This document shows, one piece after another, positions 10,440 to 21,283 of a DNA stretch of 64,000 nucleotides (its first letter is position 1; each line of letters opens with the position of its first letter). The stretch is taken from positions 7,586,824-7,650,823 of the forward strand of contig OY811976.1 in assembly GCA_963681505.1 (NCBI GenBank). The letters run 5' to 3'. The translations under genes and the position numbers were made by a program. The notes beneath the pieces were generated by a model. It did no database searches, was not told the DNA's origin, and saw only the letters and a program-made list of their open reading frames with translations. This DNA comes from Eunapius fragilis. Taxonomy: Eukaryota > Porifera > Demospongiae > Spongillida > Spongillidae.

Positions 10440-11396
10440 GTAACCTGGAAGACCCAGAGCTTCAACGCCTGGCCGCAGGTCTCCCAGCAATCGTTCTAAG
10501 CAGTCGTGCAAATAGAACTACAAGGAAGTATCTTGGGGCATTTCAGCGATGGAAGCGTTGGGCAGATGCAAGACAAGGAGTACCAGGTTTCCCTGTACAA
10601 GAGACCCACTTAGCACTGTACCTAACACACCTAAGTGAGTCAACTGGGTCTAAAGCTGCAATTGAAGAGGCATTGCATGCCCTGGTTTGGATGCATCGTG
10701 TGGCTAGTCTTCCACCTGTGGAGGGGTTATCACTGGTGCAAGAGACAGCTCAGGGTTTGAGGCGGTTGTTGGCAAAGCCAAAAAAGCGTAAAGAGCCCAT
10801 TACGGCTGAGATGTTAAAATTGATGGTGGAGTCGGTTGGACTTTTGTCATTAACCCCATCACTGACAGAGGTCAGACTGTTGGCAGTGTGCCTGTTGGCT
10901 TTTGCAGGTGATGAGCTGATAAAGTTACATTGTAAGGACATTGTGTTTAATGATGAGGGCATGGTGGTAAAGCAAGACAGACCAGTTGAGGGAAGGTGCT
11001 AGTTTGGTTATTGCTTGTTTGGGGGCATTGACATGTCCTGTTGACATGATGCAGAGGTATTGCAGTATGGTTAAGATTGACCTCATTTCAGGTGCTAAGC
11101 TATTTAGGGGTATTGTGAGTGCTAAAGATGGTGAGCGGTTGCGGTCCAATGGAGGGTCATCATATTCCAGGCTAAGGGAACTCCTGTTGGCTAAGATAAC
11201 ACAGATGGGATGGGACCCAAAGCTTTTTGGCACGCACAGTCTTAGAGCAGGTGGGGCTACTGCAGCAGCTAATGCAGGCATTCCTGATAGACTGTTTAAG
11301 TGGCATGGTCGATGGAAATCAGAGACTGCGAAAGATGGTTATGTTAAGGACTCTCTAGAAAGCAGGCTGTCTGTGTCTAAGAGTCTGGGGGTATGA
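10440..11396 (+). pseudogene. Tyrosine recombinase of the DIRS/Ngaro-like element
   Basis: The N-terminal core-binding part (NRTTRKYLGAFQRWKRWAD, FPVQETHLALYLTHLSES) is followed by the catalytic domain. The C-terminal signature is present: THSLRAGGATAAANAG (HxxR), RLFKWHGRWKSE (H/W box) and DGYVKDS (nucleophilic Tyr). The first catalytic arginine, usually in a GFLRF-type motif, is missing: the sequence reads LLAFAGDELIKL at about 10885-10925, apparently a small in-frame deletion. A frameshift occurs at about 10978-10995 (VVKQ.. against KTDQLREGASLV). The intact enzyme would integrate circular element DNA. Confidence 0.65.
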
Positions 11397-11399
11397 GCA

Positions 11400-12452
11400 T
11401 TTAAGAGTTTGTCTGTTGTTTGTCGTTAGGAATTAGTTTGACAACTAGCTAAGTATTAGTTACACCAGTTCTTTGATTGTCTATTTGAGTAGCCATGTGC
11501 ACGAGCAACGCTGGCACAATCTGTGATATGAAGTCATGGGATTTGTAGAAGGAGTAAAGAGGGAGCATATACTTGCATATAAGTGGTGGTTTGGTGATTC
11601 TGGGGGATGGTCGGGGTGTGTAGTGGTGGTGAGTTCTGGTAGGGTCTGATTGTCTGTTGTGGGGTCATGCTGGTATGGGTGCTGGGGTCATGCTGGTATG
11701 GGTTTAGTGTCATGGACGGAGGGGCGACTTGGCAATTTTATTTAGACTGCCAAAAGTCAATTCCGTGGATAATTAACGGGTGCAAATGTTGGGACTGGTT
11801 GGATTTAGCTCAACCACTTTTCAAAATAAATTGTTCCATAAAACATATAACTATTTCAATCATTACAGTAGTTTCCGACCATTTAAACATTGGACATTAC
11901 TCCTCCTCCCCAAAAATATTCCAGCTGATATCATATTTATGTGGAAAAATGGACGCATGCATTCTTCTGTGTCCTGGGCCCATCACTTGGAGACAGTGGT
12001 TGAGGGGTTGTATGGAGCTTGTACAGATTTGTCAATGGCTAGCTTGCACCGACAGCAAACAACAGGGGGGATGTAATTGGTAATATCTGTCCTGAAAACA
12101 CTGCTATCAGCTATCCATCACGATGCTGTGTACTGACGTCTTTGAAAATTTGCAGCGCATTTGCGGAACCAACCTGAAGTACACGGGATTTTTATGACCA
12201 AACATACAATGGATTGATGCGAGCTAGGGAACTCATTTGAGTTAGTATCCAGCCGCAAACGTAGGCTAGCGTCAGGTATATTCGGCGCCAGGGGGGAGTA
12301 GTCGCCACCCTCACTTTCAATAGCGTATAAAAACAAAAAATAATAAGTTTGGATCTTTCTATATGAGTTTAAAACAACCCTAACAGGCTCCTTTGTTAGC
12401 ACCATACACAGTTTTACGCAAGTAACAAAGCTCTGCAGAAAACAGGGCCCCG

Positions 12453-12489
<37 letters not shown>

Positions 12490-12680
12490 CTGCCGCCCCA
12501 CTTTTTTGGCCGATAATGTTAATTTATTTAATGTATTAATTATTGCAGATGCATACACGCGCATGCAGGCGCGCGGCGGCTGTATCAAAAATCTGTAGCA
12601 AACCAGCCAGACTATTGTTCTTTTGTTATTGTGCAGTGCTTGACGCTTGTATCTTATAGTGATTTGATTGTGTGCTTGAC
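11400..12680. other. No gene seen; includes a poly-G tract
   Basis: No reliable coding signal. A GT-rich stretch (ggggtcatgctggtatgggtgct repeated) lies at 11660-11705. A poly-G run of about 50 bases at 12456-12486 is bordered by gccccgccg and cagctgccgcccca, which looks like part of a degraded homopolymer-bearing MITE of the kind found elsewhere in this window. Long minus-strand frames here read through the poly-C complement and are not genes. Confidence 0.4.
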
Positions 12681-12829
12681 GAAGGAAACTCCGAAATATT
12701 TTTGCTGTTGTATTATAGAGAGCCAACCGATTGGATTCAAATTCTAATTGCCCGGCCGGTCCGCTATGTAACACAATGGGCGAACCTCCTTGTAAGAAGC
12801 AGTGTAATTGCTACGTTCTTCCAACCATG

Positions 12830-14045
12830 CTTAATCCAAAAGATATCTAATTCGAGTAATGAAGCATGTGGTACTTCAGATGTGTCAGATGAGATTAACC
12901 GCGTATTGGATGGCAATACTTTATCAGACGACATACCTATACCCGAGGACAGCCATACTTCAACATCAACCAATACCCGTACCTGTCTATCCTATGACAA
13001 ACATTTGCAGGACACTATTTCAACAACATCCTACCTGGTCCCAGGCCAACCAAATCAACCTACGACAATAAAGTTTCCAAAGTGGCAGTTTGGATAATTT
13101 AACCGAGCCTTTCAGGGAACTTGGTTCAATTGTTTTCCGTGGTTGCACTACAATGAGACTAATGATAAAGTGTCTTGCCATACGTGTATGCAAGCAGAAT
13201 TTGAGGGTAAATTAAGAACTGCCCAAAATAAAGATCCAGCGTTTTTTATCGATGGCTACTGTAACTGGAAAAAGGCGCTCGAAAGATTTCGGGAACACCA
13301 AACATCAGCATGCCATCTGCTAGCCTTAGATTCCATTGTTACTCTACCAAAGACTTGCGCAGATATTGGGTCATCTTTATCTGATGTTTATAAAAAAGAA
13401 GTTGCTAAAACCGCCAAATTTTGCCAAAGATATTGGAAAATGTGCAGTTTTTGGCAAGGCAAGGAATTGCTTTCCAAGGAGATACGGATGAGGATTCAAA
13501 TTTTTTTCAACTCTTCAAACTCAGAGCCAATGATGATGCCAGTATGCACGATTGGCTGAAAAGACATGACAAATATCTTTCCCATGAGATACAAAATGAA
13601 ATGATAAATATTATAGCGTAAAGAATTGTTTCTGATTTAGCAGAAGGTATCAGAAAGAATGGATATTTTTCTTTGATGGCAGACGAATGTACAGATGTTT
13701 CAAATAAGGAGCGTTAGCAATTTGTTTGAGGCATGTAGATCACAACTTGGTAGCACATGAAGAATTTATTGGGTTTTATCATAAACCTAATATTTTTTCT
13801 GATACTATAGTTTCAGTAGTCAAGGATGTGCTGAATCTGAGTCAATTTAAATGTAGAGGCCAGTGTTATGATGGAGCTGGAACAATGGCAGGCTGTAGAA
13901 ATGGAGTTGCTACTATATTTAAACTGATCCTGGTCAATCCAGCTACTAATGCAGTCAGTGAAAGAACAGCTAATATTGACCTGGACGAAGTTGCCTCTGA
14001 GTTCGCCTCTAAAAATGATAATCGAAAGCGACATTTTGGTATATA
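12830..14045 (+). pseudogene. hAT transposase fragment (TTF-type zinc finger, DUF4371, first half of catalytic core)
   Basis: The frame before 13097 reads ..SDEINRVLDGNTLSDD and KFPKWQFG, then a stop, then FNRAFQGTWFNCFPWLHY, the usual lead-in of ZMYM1-like hAT transposases. The TTF zinc finger follows (DKVSCHTCMQAEFEG, FREHQTSACHLL) at 13170-13325. A DUF4371-like region (FLARQGIAFQGDTDEDSNFF) comes at about 13445, then the first catalytic Asp motif LMADECTDVSNKE near 13675 and GQCYDGAGTMAG near 13860. The 3' half, including the dimerisation region, is absent. Multiple stops and frame changes occur. Confidence 0.65.
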
Positions 14046-14256
14046 GATGTGAAGGATCGATTTTATTGTGCATTTCAGTGGCTTGTATTTGTACGCGCGT
14101 TTCTATGAATACACGGAGGTGCGAAGGAATATTAGATACAACTTAATTAAGTACAAAAAAATCTGCCCCCCCCCCCCCCCCCCCCCCAACTTTATAACAC
14201 CCTCCGCGGGCCCTGGAATAAACAAGGAAGGGGGAGTGGCGAACACTCCTGACGTT

Positions 14257-14571
14257 TAGTCTGGCGTAGCCACACCCTCGCGTAGACACGTAGGGTCTGG
14301 GGAAATGCCTATACCCGACTGGTTCTAATGAGCAATTATTGCGTTCTACGTCACGCTGCGTCACGTAATGAGGAATGCAGCGAAATGGGCTAAGATTGGC
14401 TTGTAAGTGTTGTTTGCTAATTTACAAGCCAATCTTAGCCCATTTCGCTGCATTCCTCATTACGTGACGCAGCGTGACGTAGAACGCAATAATTGCTCAT
14501 TAGAACCAGTCGGGTATAGGCATTTCCCCAGACCCTACGTGTCTACGCGAGGGTGTGGCTACGCCAGACTA
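14257..14571. mobile_element. MULE-like foldback MITE, 315 bp
   Basis: Two arms of about 147 bp are essentially perfect reverse complements (TAGTCTGGCGTAGCC... and ...GGCTACGCCAGACTA), separated by a spacer of about 15 bp (gtgttgtttgctaat). A 9 bp direct repeat CCTGACGTT flanks it at 14248-14256 and 14572-14580. Long TIRs with a 9 bp duplication are the mark of Mutator-like elements. Near-identity of the arms suggests a young insertion or gene conversion between arms. Confidence 0.85.
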
Positions 14572-14580
14572 CCTGACGTT

Positions 14581-15009
14581 ATCGTAGGTGGCGATACGCA
14601 ACTCTATATAGTGCCCCCGCACGTGTATAAATATAACCACAAGTAAAAAAGGGCTGCGGGTAAGCCCTTTCCCGCAGCCCTTGTAACGCGCCCTTGCAAC
14701 GCGCCCTTTGAAGAGAAAGCTGTATGCTAGCTGCGGCATGTAACAATCAATATAAATGACAAATTAAAATTAATATAGGCCTATACGCATTTCGAAAATA
14801 CAATACTCAGTCCAGCCCAACGCCGGGTGAAACGTCATACAATAGATGTAACTCACCCGCTGTCGCACGTCTTTGATTCCACTAACTCCATATTATTAGC
14901 GCTATTAAAGCAGGATAATTAATAATTTACACGTTATACCGTATATCGGTAGAAAATTATGAAATCATTATAAGCACGCGAACGAGACGCGTGACGGTCG
15001 GATCGTTTA
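14581..15009. other. No gene seen; one strong hairpin
   Basis: AT-rich sequence without coding signal. Bases 14648-14682 form a hairpin, with aagggctgcggg and cccgcagccctt around a loop containing taagccctttc. Function unknown. Confidence 0.35.
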
Positions 15010-15016
15010 CTGTAGC

Positions 15017-16214
15017 CAGAGATCATATATAGAGGGATTGGAAACGAATCACGTGCGCCATAGACTCCTGTACTTGCGTGCGCGGGCAATGCTCAATAGT
15101 GCGATTCACACCTCTATATGTGTTGGAAGGGGTGGATTTCTGGAGGGAAAGATAGAAAATCTGCTGGTGTGCATCAGCCTCGGTGAGTTAGCTGTGTTTC
15201 GGTGTCAGCAAATGCGCAAAAATACTTGCCTTAAGTAAATATAGTTATTTATTTACGAACAAGTCTTCGTAAGGTACTTTACTTGCGCGTGTACGTATTT
15301 GTGGGGGTGCTGTTCCTAAACGCAGTGGGTATTCTGCTCAAACTTTATAAAATGTGATTGTGCATAGTCTGTTGTAGTCGACCGTGGGGTTTTTATTAAG
15401 CCATCGTGTCTATTGCGTCCGCTATATCGATTTTTGACCGCGAAATTCGTTTTACCAAGCGTAACTTTGTGGAACCGTATCTACGCCATCCTATACCTCT
15501 TGCACATGATTTCGACTGTGCATTGTGTATTTTAGTCGAAGAGGGTACTTTTACGTGTAATGCGATCTCTGTTATTTATATCTGATTTGTTTTGTACATG
15601 TAGGTATGAGTACACGGCGATTCCGATTATGCCCCGTGAAGAACCTAGAAAGAAGGAAAAGCAAGCAACACTCTCTCGTTGTCTCCATTCCTCGACATCT
15701 CATTCATGTGGTTGGCATGCTTGTGTGCGATGAAAGAGTTCCTAAGCATGAATCACCTGAACCTTCTCTACCTGCATCCCTACCTGTATCATTCCCTTTG
15801 TCGGTTTTTAAGGATTTGAAGACAAGTTCTAGTAATGAGCTTGGTAGGAGGCTACAAATGTTATCTTTTCCTCCATCCTGGGTAATTTCCTCCCTGATAC
15901 CACTTACCGTGTGCAAGATGCAAGTCCAGGATGTAATGAAGCCAATTTTGCTGATGTCTGTGGTGGTGAAGGACGAGATGGTATGGGCTGTGAGAATCCT
16001 CAATTCTACCTTCGATGTAAACAGCTTTCCTATGGTCAATAACATTCCACCCAAGCTATTCTCAGTATCTGATGTTCTGAATCTGGTGAATGTTTTAGTT
16101 CCGCATAGGTTTTATAGTTAGCTGCACCTGAAGCCTTAAAAGTCATAGGTAGCATTGTCCGCGTTAATTAGTGTTGATTGGCCTCGTTTCCAATCCCTCT
16201 ATATATGATCTCTG
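15017..16214. mobile_element. 1.2 kb TIR element with an internal open frame
   Basis: Left terminus CAGAGATCATATATAGAGGG continues to ...ggaaacga, about 31 bp, and the inverted copy ends at 16214. A 7 bp direct repeat CTGTAGC flanks it at 15010-15016 and 16215-16221. CAGAG termini would suit hAT, although hAT duplications are usually 8 bp or 5-6 bp. The interior has one long frame (15606-16121), described separately, and no recognisable transposase. Confidence 0.75.
15606..16121 (+). CDS. Unknown 171 aa protein carried in a TIR element
   Basis: The frame starts MSTRRFRLCPVKNLERRKSK and includes a Pro/Ser stretch (ESPEPSLPASLPVSFPLS). A C-terminal part follows (SFPPSWVISSLIPLTVCKMQ, VKDEMVWAVRILNSTFDVNS, NNIPPKLFSVSDVLNLVNVL) that looks like a folded domain. 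I do not recognise the family. The first 50 residues and the C-terminal block may come from different frames of an older gene: an overlapping plus frame at about 15880-16000 is also open and cysteine-rich. It could be a captured host exon or the rump of an element-encoded protein. Confidence 0.35.
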   Translation: MSTRRFRLCPVKNLERRKSKQHSLVVSIPRHLIHVVGMLVCDERVPKHESPEPSLPASLPVSFPLSVFKDLKTSSSNELGRRLQMLSFPPSWVISSLIPLTVCKMQVQDVMKPILLMSVVVKDEMVWAVRILNSTFDVNSFPMVNNIPPKLFSVSDVLNLVNVLVPHRFYS

Positions 16215-16221
16215 CTGTAGC

Positions 16222-17040
16222 TAGTTGTTGAAAACGAGAAGACGAAAGTGAGTAATGTTGTCGTTCTTTTATGTCGCAAAACCTGGGGCATTGGGAGGGA
16301 TTTGACCTTTATTAACGCAAACTGCCCCTGTTTGGGGGTTAATATGCGGTCAAATGTCTACACTACGTGGTCTGATAAAAGGTCAAATGCATGCCCGACT
16401 ATGGTCAAATGTGTGGTCAGTAATGATTTCATGCGTCAAATCCCCACCCAATCCCGACTTCGACCCGGGGGGGGGGTCGTCCACGTAACAATGATAGGTG
16501 CATTAACGTCAGAGAAAGAATAAAGCGAAACGACGTGTGAAATACCTCAAACTCGAGATGATGTTTTAGAATCGATCAACACAGGCGCGATTTTCCGAGT
16601 CGTTTTGATCGAGGGACGTCAAAGTTAACTTCCCTCTCCGATAGTTTGGTACCCAGATCCGTGAAAGTCTAGATCTACTGATTTAATACATCAACTCGCT
16701 ACATGCTGGGGGGCGGAGCGGGGGGAGCAGCGATACATAATATTCACAAAATATTGAACAAAAATCATGAAACAAGTAACTAAAAACATTCTCTGTGAGA
16801 AAGTTGTTGGTTTATAGGATTTGAAGGCAATAGTGATGTAAAAAGCAAGGAAACAAGAGTCTTGTCAGAAGTGAAAATCTTATTCTAGGGGTGAGTAGGC
16901 ACGTACCCGGGTCGGCAATGAATGGCTTGTCCACAAAGGGCTAGGCACTGCAGGTCGTTCCGAGTAGCCCAATTTGTTTCGGGCCCGAGCCCCGGGGGCC
17001 CAGACCGTTATAACCAATCACAGCGTTTTGGGTGACTGAT
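16222..17040. other. No gene seen
   Basis: No coding signal. Around 16330-16440 there are several loose copies of 'gtcaaatg' in a tggtcaaatgt context. Around 16900-17030 sequence related to hAT ends appears (gggcccgagccccgggggccc), continuous with the hAT fragments downstream. Confidence 0.3.
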
Positions 17041-17059
17041 TTACGCTTTCTATTTAACA

Positions 17060-17890
17060 AGCGAGATCGAAAATGAGCTACCATCACTAATAACTAGTAA
17101 TCAGGCGCCCAGAAAAGCAGAGAAAAGGCAATGCGTGCTGAAGGAGTCAAAGGACAGAATATGCTTCAACAACATGGCTTTGATCAAGTTTGATGTAACA
17201 GAAGACAGTGAAGGAACCGACCGTGAGAAGAATCAATGCAGCAGTATGTAGCGTATAGTGCGGAAGCAATAATAGCTCCATCACATTCTGATATTGCTAT
17301 TAAAATATTGAGTAAAGAAGACCTTTTGGAGATTCAAGATTCAAGAAGAGGTGCCTCGATCAGAACCAGATGCTGCTGTTAACCCTTGAAGGCCTGGAGA
17401 TCCATGATGAGGCCTTAGTGGCAGCAGAAACCAGAAGTATTGTCGAGGTAGTCGGTGTTGATAAAGTAGAAGAAGCTGTTAGAAGTTCTTAAAAGCGTCC
17501 ACTACAATTTCCTAACAATTCTTCCAACAGAGCGTTCCCAGTTTCTCTTCTATGTTATAAACTGCCAAACGGAGAAGACGTTCATCGTGATTGGCTAGTC
17601 TGGAGCAAAAGAAAACAAGCACTATTTTGCTTGCTTTCCTTGTCGGCTGTTTACCCAGTCTTCCACTGTGAATCGCTCTTTACTAGCTTTATCAACTGGT
17701 AACAAGGGGAAAAAAATTGCTAAACATTTTGGTTGCATGCATATATAAACATATAAGGCTATGCATGGGCCCCAAGAAACATTTCTGCCCCGGGCCCCGG
17801 GCTGGCTCTCGGCGGCCCTGGCAGCCCCAATGAGAGGGGGGGGCAGGGGGGGCAAAATCCCCGGGCCCGGGCCTCAATGGGGCCCGGGCC
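17060..17890 (+). pseudogene. hAT element fragment A (N-terminus, part of zinc finger, right TIR)
   Basis: Sequence at 17071-17190 (atgagctaccatcact..., caggcgcccagaaaag, ggcaatgcgtgctgaaggag) encodes the basic N-terminus of a ZMYM1-like hAT transposase and is paralogous to 18038-18135. At about 17560-17640 the broken frame reads LPNGEDVHRDWLVWSKRKQALFC across the TTF finger. A right terminus ggctctcggcggccctg ends at 17819, matching the right end of the complete hAT element near 61983. Multiple stops are present. Confidence 0.5.
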
Positions 17891-18029
17891 TTTAGAGCCA
17901 CGCCCTTTATTAGTCACTAGGCACGCCCCCTCAGGCCTGGTCGATAATGAATGGCTTAGTTGCTAATTAGTTTCGGGGCCCAGATCGTTGTAACCAATCG
18001 GCGTCTTGGTTTACACTTTCTGTTTAACG

Positions 18030-18640
18030 AGCGGCAAGAATGAGCTACCATCACAAATCAGGCGCCCAGAAAAGGGAAAAGGCAATGCGTGCTGAAGGGG
18101 TCAAAGGGCAGAATACGTTAAAACAACATGGGTTTGCAGGGGCGGATACAGGATTTTCCAAAAAGGAGGGGTTGAGACCTGCGATACAAAATGCGGGGGG
18201 GGGGGTGTCCGCTTCAGGTCCTATACAAAAAGCGTGGGGGGGGGGGGGGGGGGGGGGGTGCTGTCCACTTCAGGCCCGACACGAAAAGCGGGGAGGGGGG
18301 AGGGGGGGTGCTGCCTGCTTCAGGCCCGATACAACAAGCAAAGGGGGGGGGGTGGGGGGGGGTGCTGTCCGGCACTTCAGGCCCGATACAAAAAGCGGGG
18401 GGGCTGTTTAGCAGAAGAGGGGTACCTTATATGAAAGGGGGGGTTGCAAACCCAACCCCCCCCCCCCCCCCCGCCTCTGGTTTGCGTTTAAAGATTTAAT
18501 GAGATTGATGAGATTCATTAGGCTAGGGGCCCGAGAAAAAATTTGCCCCGGGCCCAAGCTGGCTCTTGGCGGCCCTGGCCTAGTGACCAGTCTAGGGCGT
18601 GGCTCTAAAGGCTTGTGCCCCTTCTTGGCCCGGGCCCGGA
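18030..18640 (+). pseudogene. hAT element fragment B, carrying a nested poly-G MITE
   Basis: The frame MSYHHKSGAQKREKAMRAEG from 18040 continues KGQNTLKQHG and is then interrupted at 18138 by a MITE. After the MITE, 18520-18580 holds a hAT right-end sequence (gctggctcttggcggccctg). Beyond that, 18585-18640 matches the reverse complement of about 17885-17925 (gggcgtggctctaaaggc), so a further rearranged repeat is present. This is a relic. Confidence 0.45.
18136..18474. mobile_element. Poly-G MITE of the CAGNGGCGGATACAGG family, 5 bp duplication
   Basis: The left terminus caggggcggatacagg and right terminus ccgcctctg are flanked by GTTTG on both sides. The interior holds four imperfect direct repeats, each a poly-G run followed by tgctgtcc.cttcaggcccgatac and aaaaagcg. 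The same architecture and left terminus occur at 47288. No true coding capacity. Exact boundaries are uncertain by a few bases. Confidence 0.7.
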
Positions 18641-18699
18641 GAATTTTGCCCCCCACCCCCACCCCCCGTCTCCTCTCGTAGACACTGTCTTGGGCAATG

Positions 18700-19262
18700 T
18701 TGTTTGTGTTCAATTCTATATACCACTAACATAATGTTTTTAGCTACTTATATTAATATTAGAATAAGTTGCGATCAATGCTGAAACACCTGAGGTTAAC
18801 TGAATGATTCTGCATGGATCGATACCGCACTTTTTCTTTTCAAAGTTTCCACACCATTTCTCTCGTTTCATGAGTCGTTTGGGACCGCTGTACATATTTT
18901 CATTCTCTTAACCAAGTTGCACACTCTGTTCTCAGCATAGCAATGGATTTTATTAATGTTGTATGCAGTGTATTAAGGGAATGAAGATATTAATATTAAT
19001 ATTGATAGTAATGTTATCCCTGTATAGGGTGGATGTTCGGCTCAGTTCGTCTTCTAAGTATGAATGCACGTACCCTCAATGGTGTCTTTTACAACAGGCT
19101 CTGGGACCAATCGGCTTCATAATATTGAATGTGTGCAACAAACACCCACGCGCTCGACCTCTACCGATGTGGCTAAATTTTACATGATAAGAAATGACCT
19201 ACAAAATGCATTGCCATGGGAACCAACAAAAAAAAAGTACACAAAAATGCATTGATCAAGTC
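18700..19262. other. Intergenic, 3' side of the CCN-like gene
   Basis: AT-rich sequence without coding evidence. Bases 18990-19010 repeat 'attaatatt'. The 3' UTR of the minus-strand CCN-like gene should extend into 19262-19000; I see no unambiguous minus-strand AATAAA. Confidence 0.3.
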
Positions 19263-21230
19263 TTAACGACAGGCACACCCCACTACAACGCTGACAGGGA
19301 CAGATCTGATGCCGTTGGGGCAGGACATGGTGAAGTTCTGTGTCTGCCATGTGGCGCCACAGGGAGATCCATCGCAGGTCCCTCTGCACTCAAAGGTCAC
19401 TTTGTAGGGCTGGGTGGTGAAGCACTCACTGAAGGCACCCTGCCCAGGGAATGACTGAAGGGTTAGCCGCCTGCGGCACCTGCCTGGACAAGTGAAAACA
19501 AAACTGTTTATTGCTCAAATAATTACAATAGAAAGTTAAATGACTTCTTGCAAAACCATGTTTTTCTGACCCCGGAAACTATTGCATAGAGTTACATACA
19601 GTTTTATGACAATTGGAACTTTTCTAGCTAATTTTGTTCGATAAAGAAATGCTCTTTTCCAACACTCTTGAAAGCAGTCTGTAAAACTATTATTAACTCA
19701 TTTTTTGTCCATTGAACATGTTATTGTGGATTATTGGATATTTCCCAGTTAATGCAAAATTGTTGGCTGCTCTGGAAAGGGTGCGTTCATATTTATTTAC
19801 TGCATCAAAATAGTTGCTATGCAAACACTGGATTCTATTGTACCTGAGGTGACACAGGCAGCCATGATGCATGTTTTGGCTTCTTCCGGATGGAGGCAGG
19901 ATACATTCGCCGTTGGCTGAACGTTAGCAGTCCTGTTACGGGTCTGTATGCCGGTGCCACAGGTCACAGAACATGAAGTCCAATTGGACCACTCCCCATA
20001 GTCACAGAGCTCATCAACTGTGCAAGAGAGAAGGGTGAACAAGTGTGTGTTTGTGTGTGTTTGTAAATGTTCATTCCATAAAGGTGTTCTCATAAGTTCC
20101 CACAGCCATTCTTTTCCTCTTGACTTCTATTTTACTTTCCACCTTTCCTTTTTTTTTCCCCACACCCCTCTCTCCTACTACCTCCTCCACTACCTTCAAC
20201 CTCTTCCCCTATCCACTTTCTCCCTCCTCTCCTACCCTTAAAGCTTCCTCCTCCCCTCCCCTTACAGCCTCCTCCTTCCCTCCCCTTACAGCCTCCTCCT
20301 CCCCTTCCCTTACAGCTTCCTCCTCCCCTTTCCCTTACAGCCTCCTCCTCCCCTTCCCCTTACAGCCTCTGCCATACCTTTGCACTGCTCTGGGACACAT
20401 TTTCTCTGTCGGGTTCCCAGACCATCACAGTAGCTGCCCTCATTACGGGGGGCGGGGTTGGTGCAGTTACGCCTCTGGCTGACAGTGGCATTGGAGCAGG
20501 ACCCTGTGCACTGAGAGATGTCCTCCCATTTAGACCAGCTGCCATTGACTGCAGGAGGGAACGGTACCAATGTGATGGGGTCTGATTGGTTGATGTGGTG
20601 GGTCTGATGCATATAAACCATTCAGTGTAGCAAATTTAACCTTCAGTGTACATGCAAGGAAAATGTAATATTAGTGTACAGTCTGACCCCTGGGATATGA
20701 CCCATGACCCAATGGGTACAGCAGACCCATCATAACAACATTGCCACATTATAATTTAATTTTGAAGCAGTTGATGATATTCATAAGCCCACAAAGGTGT
20801 TCACCTCGACAGAGTGGGGGTGGGGTGGGGGTGAAGTCTTACCGTACAGGTTTGTAACTCCATAATCCAGTTCTGCTGGTCCACCTTTGGTCGTGAAGAG
20901 GAATGTGCATGAAAGGAGGTGTGGTCACAACGAATGGTGCAAACCCACCAATGCAGCCTGGAACAGAGATCTCCACCAGCACACCTTGGGAGTAGCAGGC
21001 CCTGCACAGACAGTGACATTACGGGGTGTTCAACCACACATGGTGCTTGTGTCAACACCCCCTCCCCCCAACCTCCGTTGTCTAGGTGTGGGGGTGTGGG
21101 TGGAGTGTGATGAGGGATGGGGCAAAATTTGGAGGCAGCTAGTGGAGCTAGTGCGTAAATGAGAGGAGTAACTGCCTAACCTCGTTTGTGGTTTATTTCA
21201 CGTGTGCATCAAACATACACAAATACACAA

Positions 21231-21283
<53 letters not shown>

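Larger units (their letters stand above)
7030..11396 (+). mobile_element. Degenerate DIRS/Ngaro-like tyrosine recombinase retrotransposon
   Basis: Three coding blocks lie on one strand in the order gag, RT-RNase H, tyrosine recombinase (YR). That order and a YR integrase instead of a DDE integrase define DIRS-order elements, which move via a circular DNA intermediate. Frameshifts and stops interrupt every block, and a hAT-type MITE sits in the RT. I cannot see the split direct or inverted terminal repeats typical of these elements. Between the RNase H end and the YR, at 10195-10330, lie two direct copies of about 60 bp beginning 'gttggcctgttgtca'. The lack of a methyltransferase domain favours Ngaro-like over DIRS1-like. 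Confidence 0.7.

Noticed and set aside
12118..12774. 218-codon minus-strand frame with poly-proline
   Set aside because: Runs through a poly-G tract and across the start of a plus-strand hAT fragment; no homology.
20843..21001. Longer version of the second VWC-like exon ending at the gtaag donor (20842)
   Set aside because: It gives phase 2, which does not join the following TSP1 exon; the shorter exon ending at 20949 gives the required phase 1.
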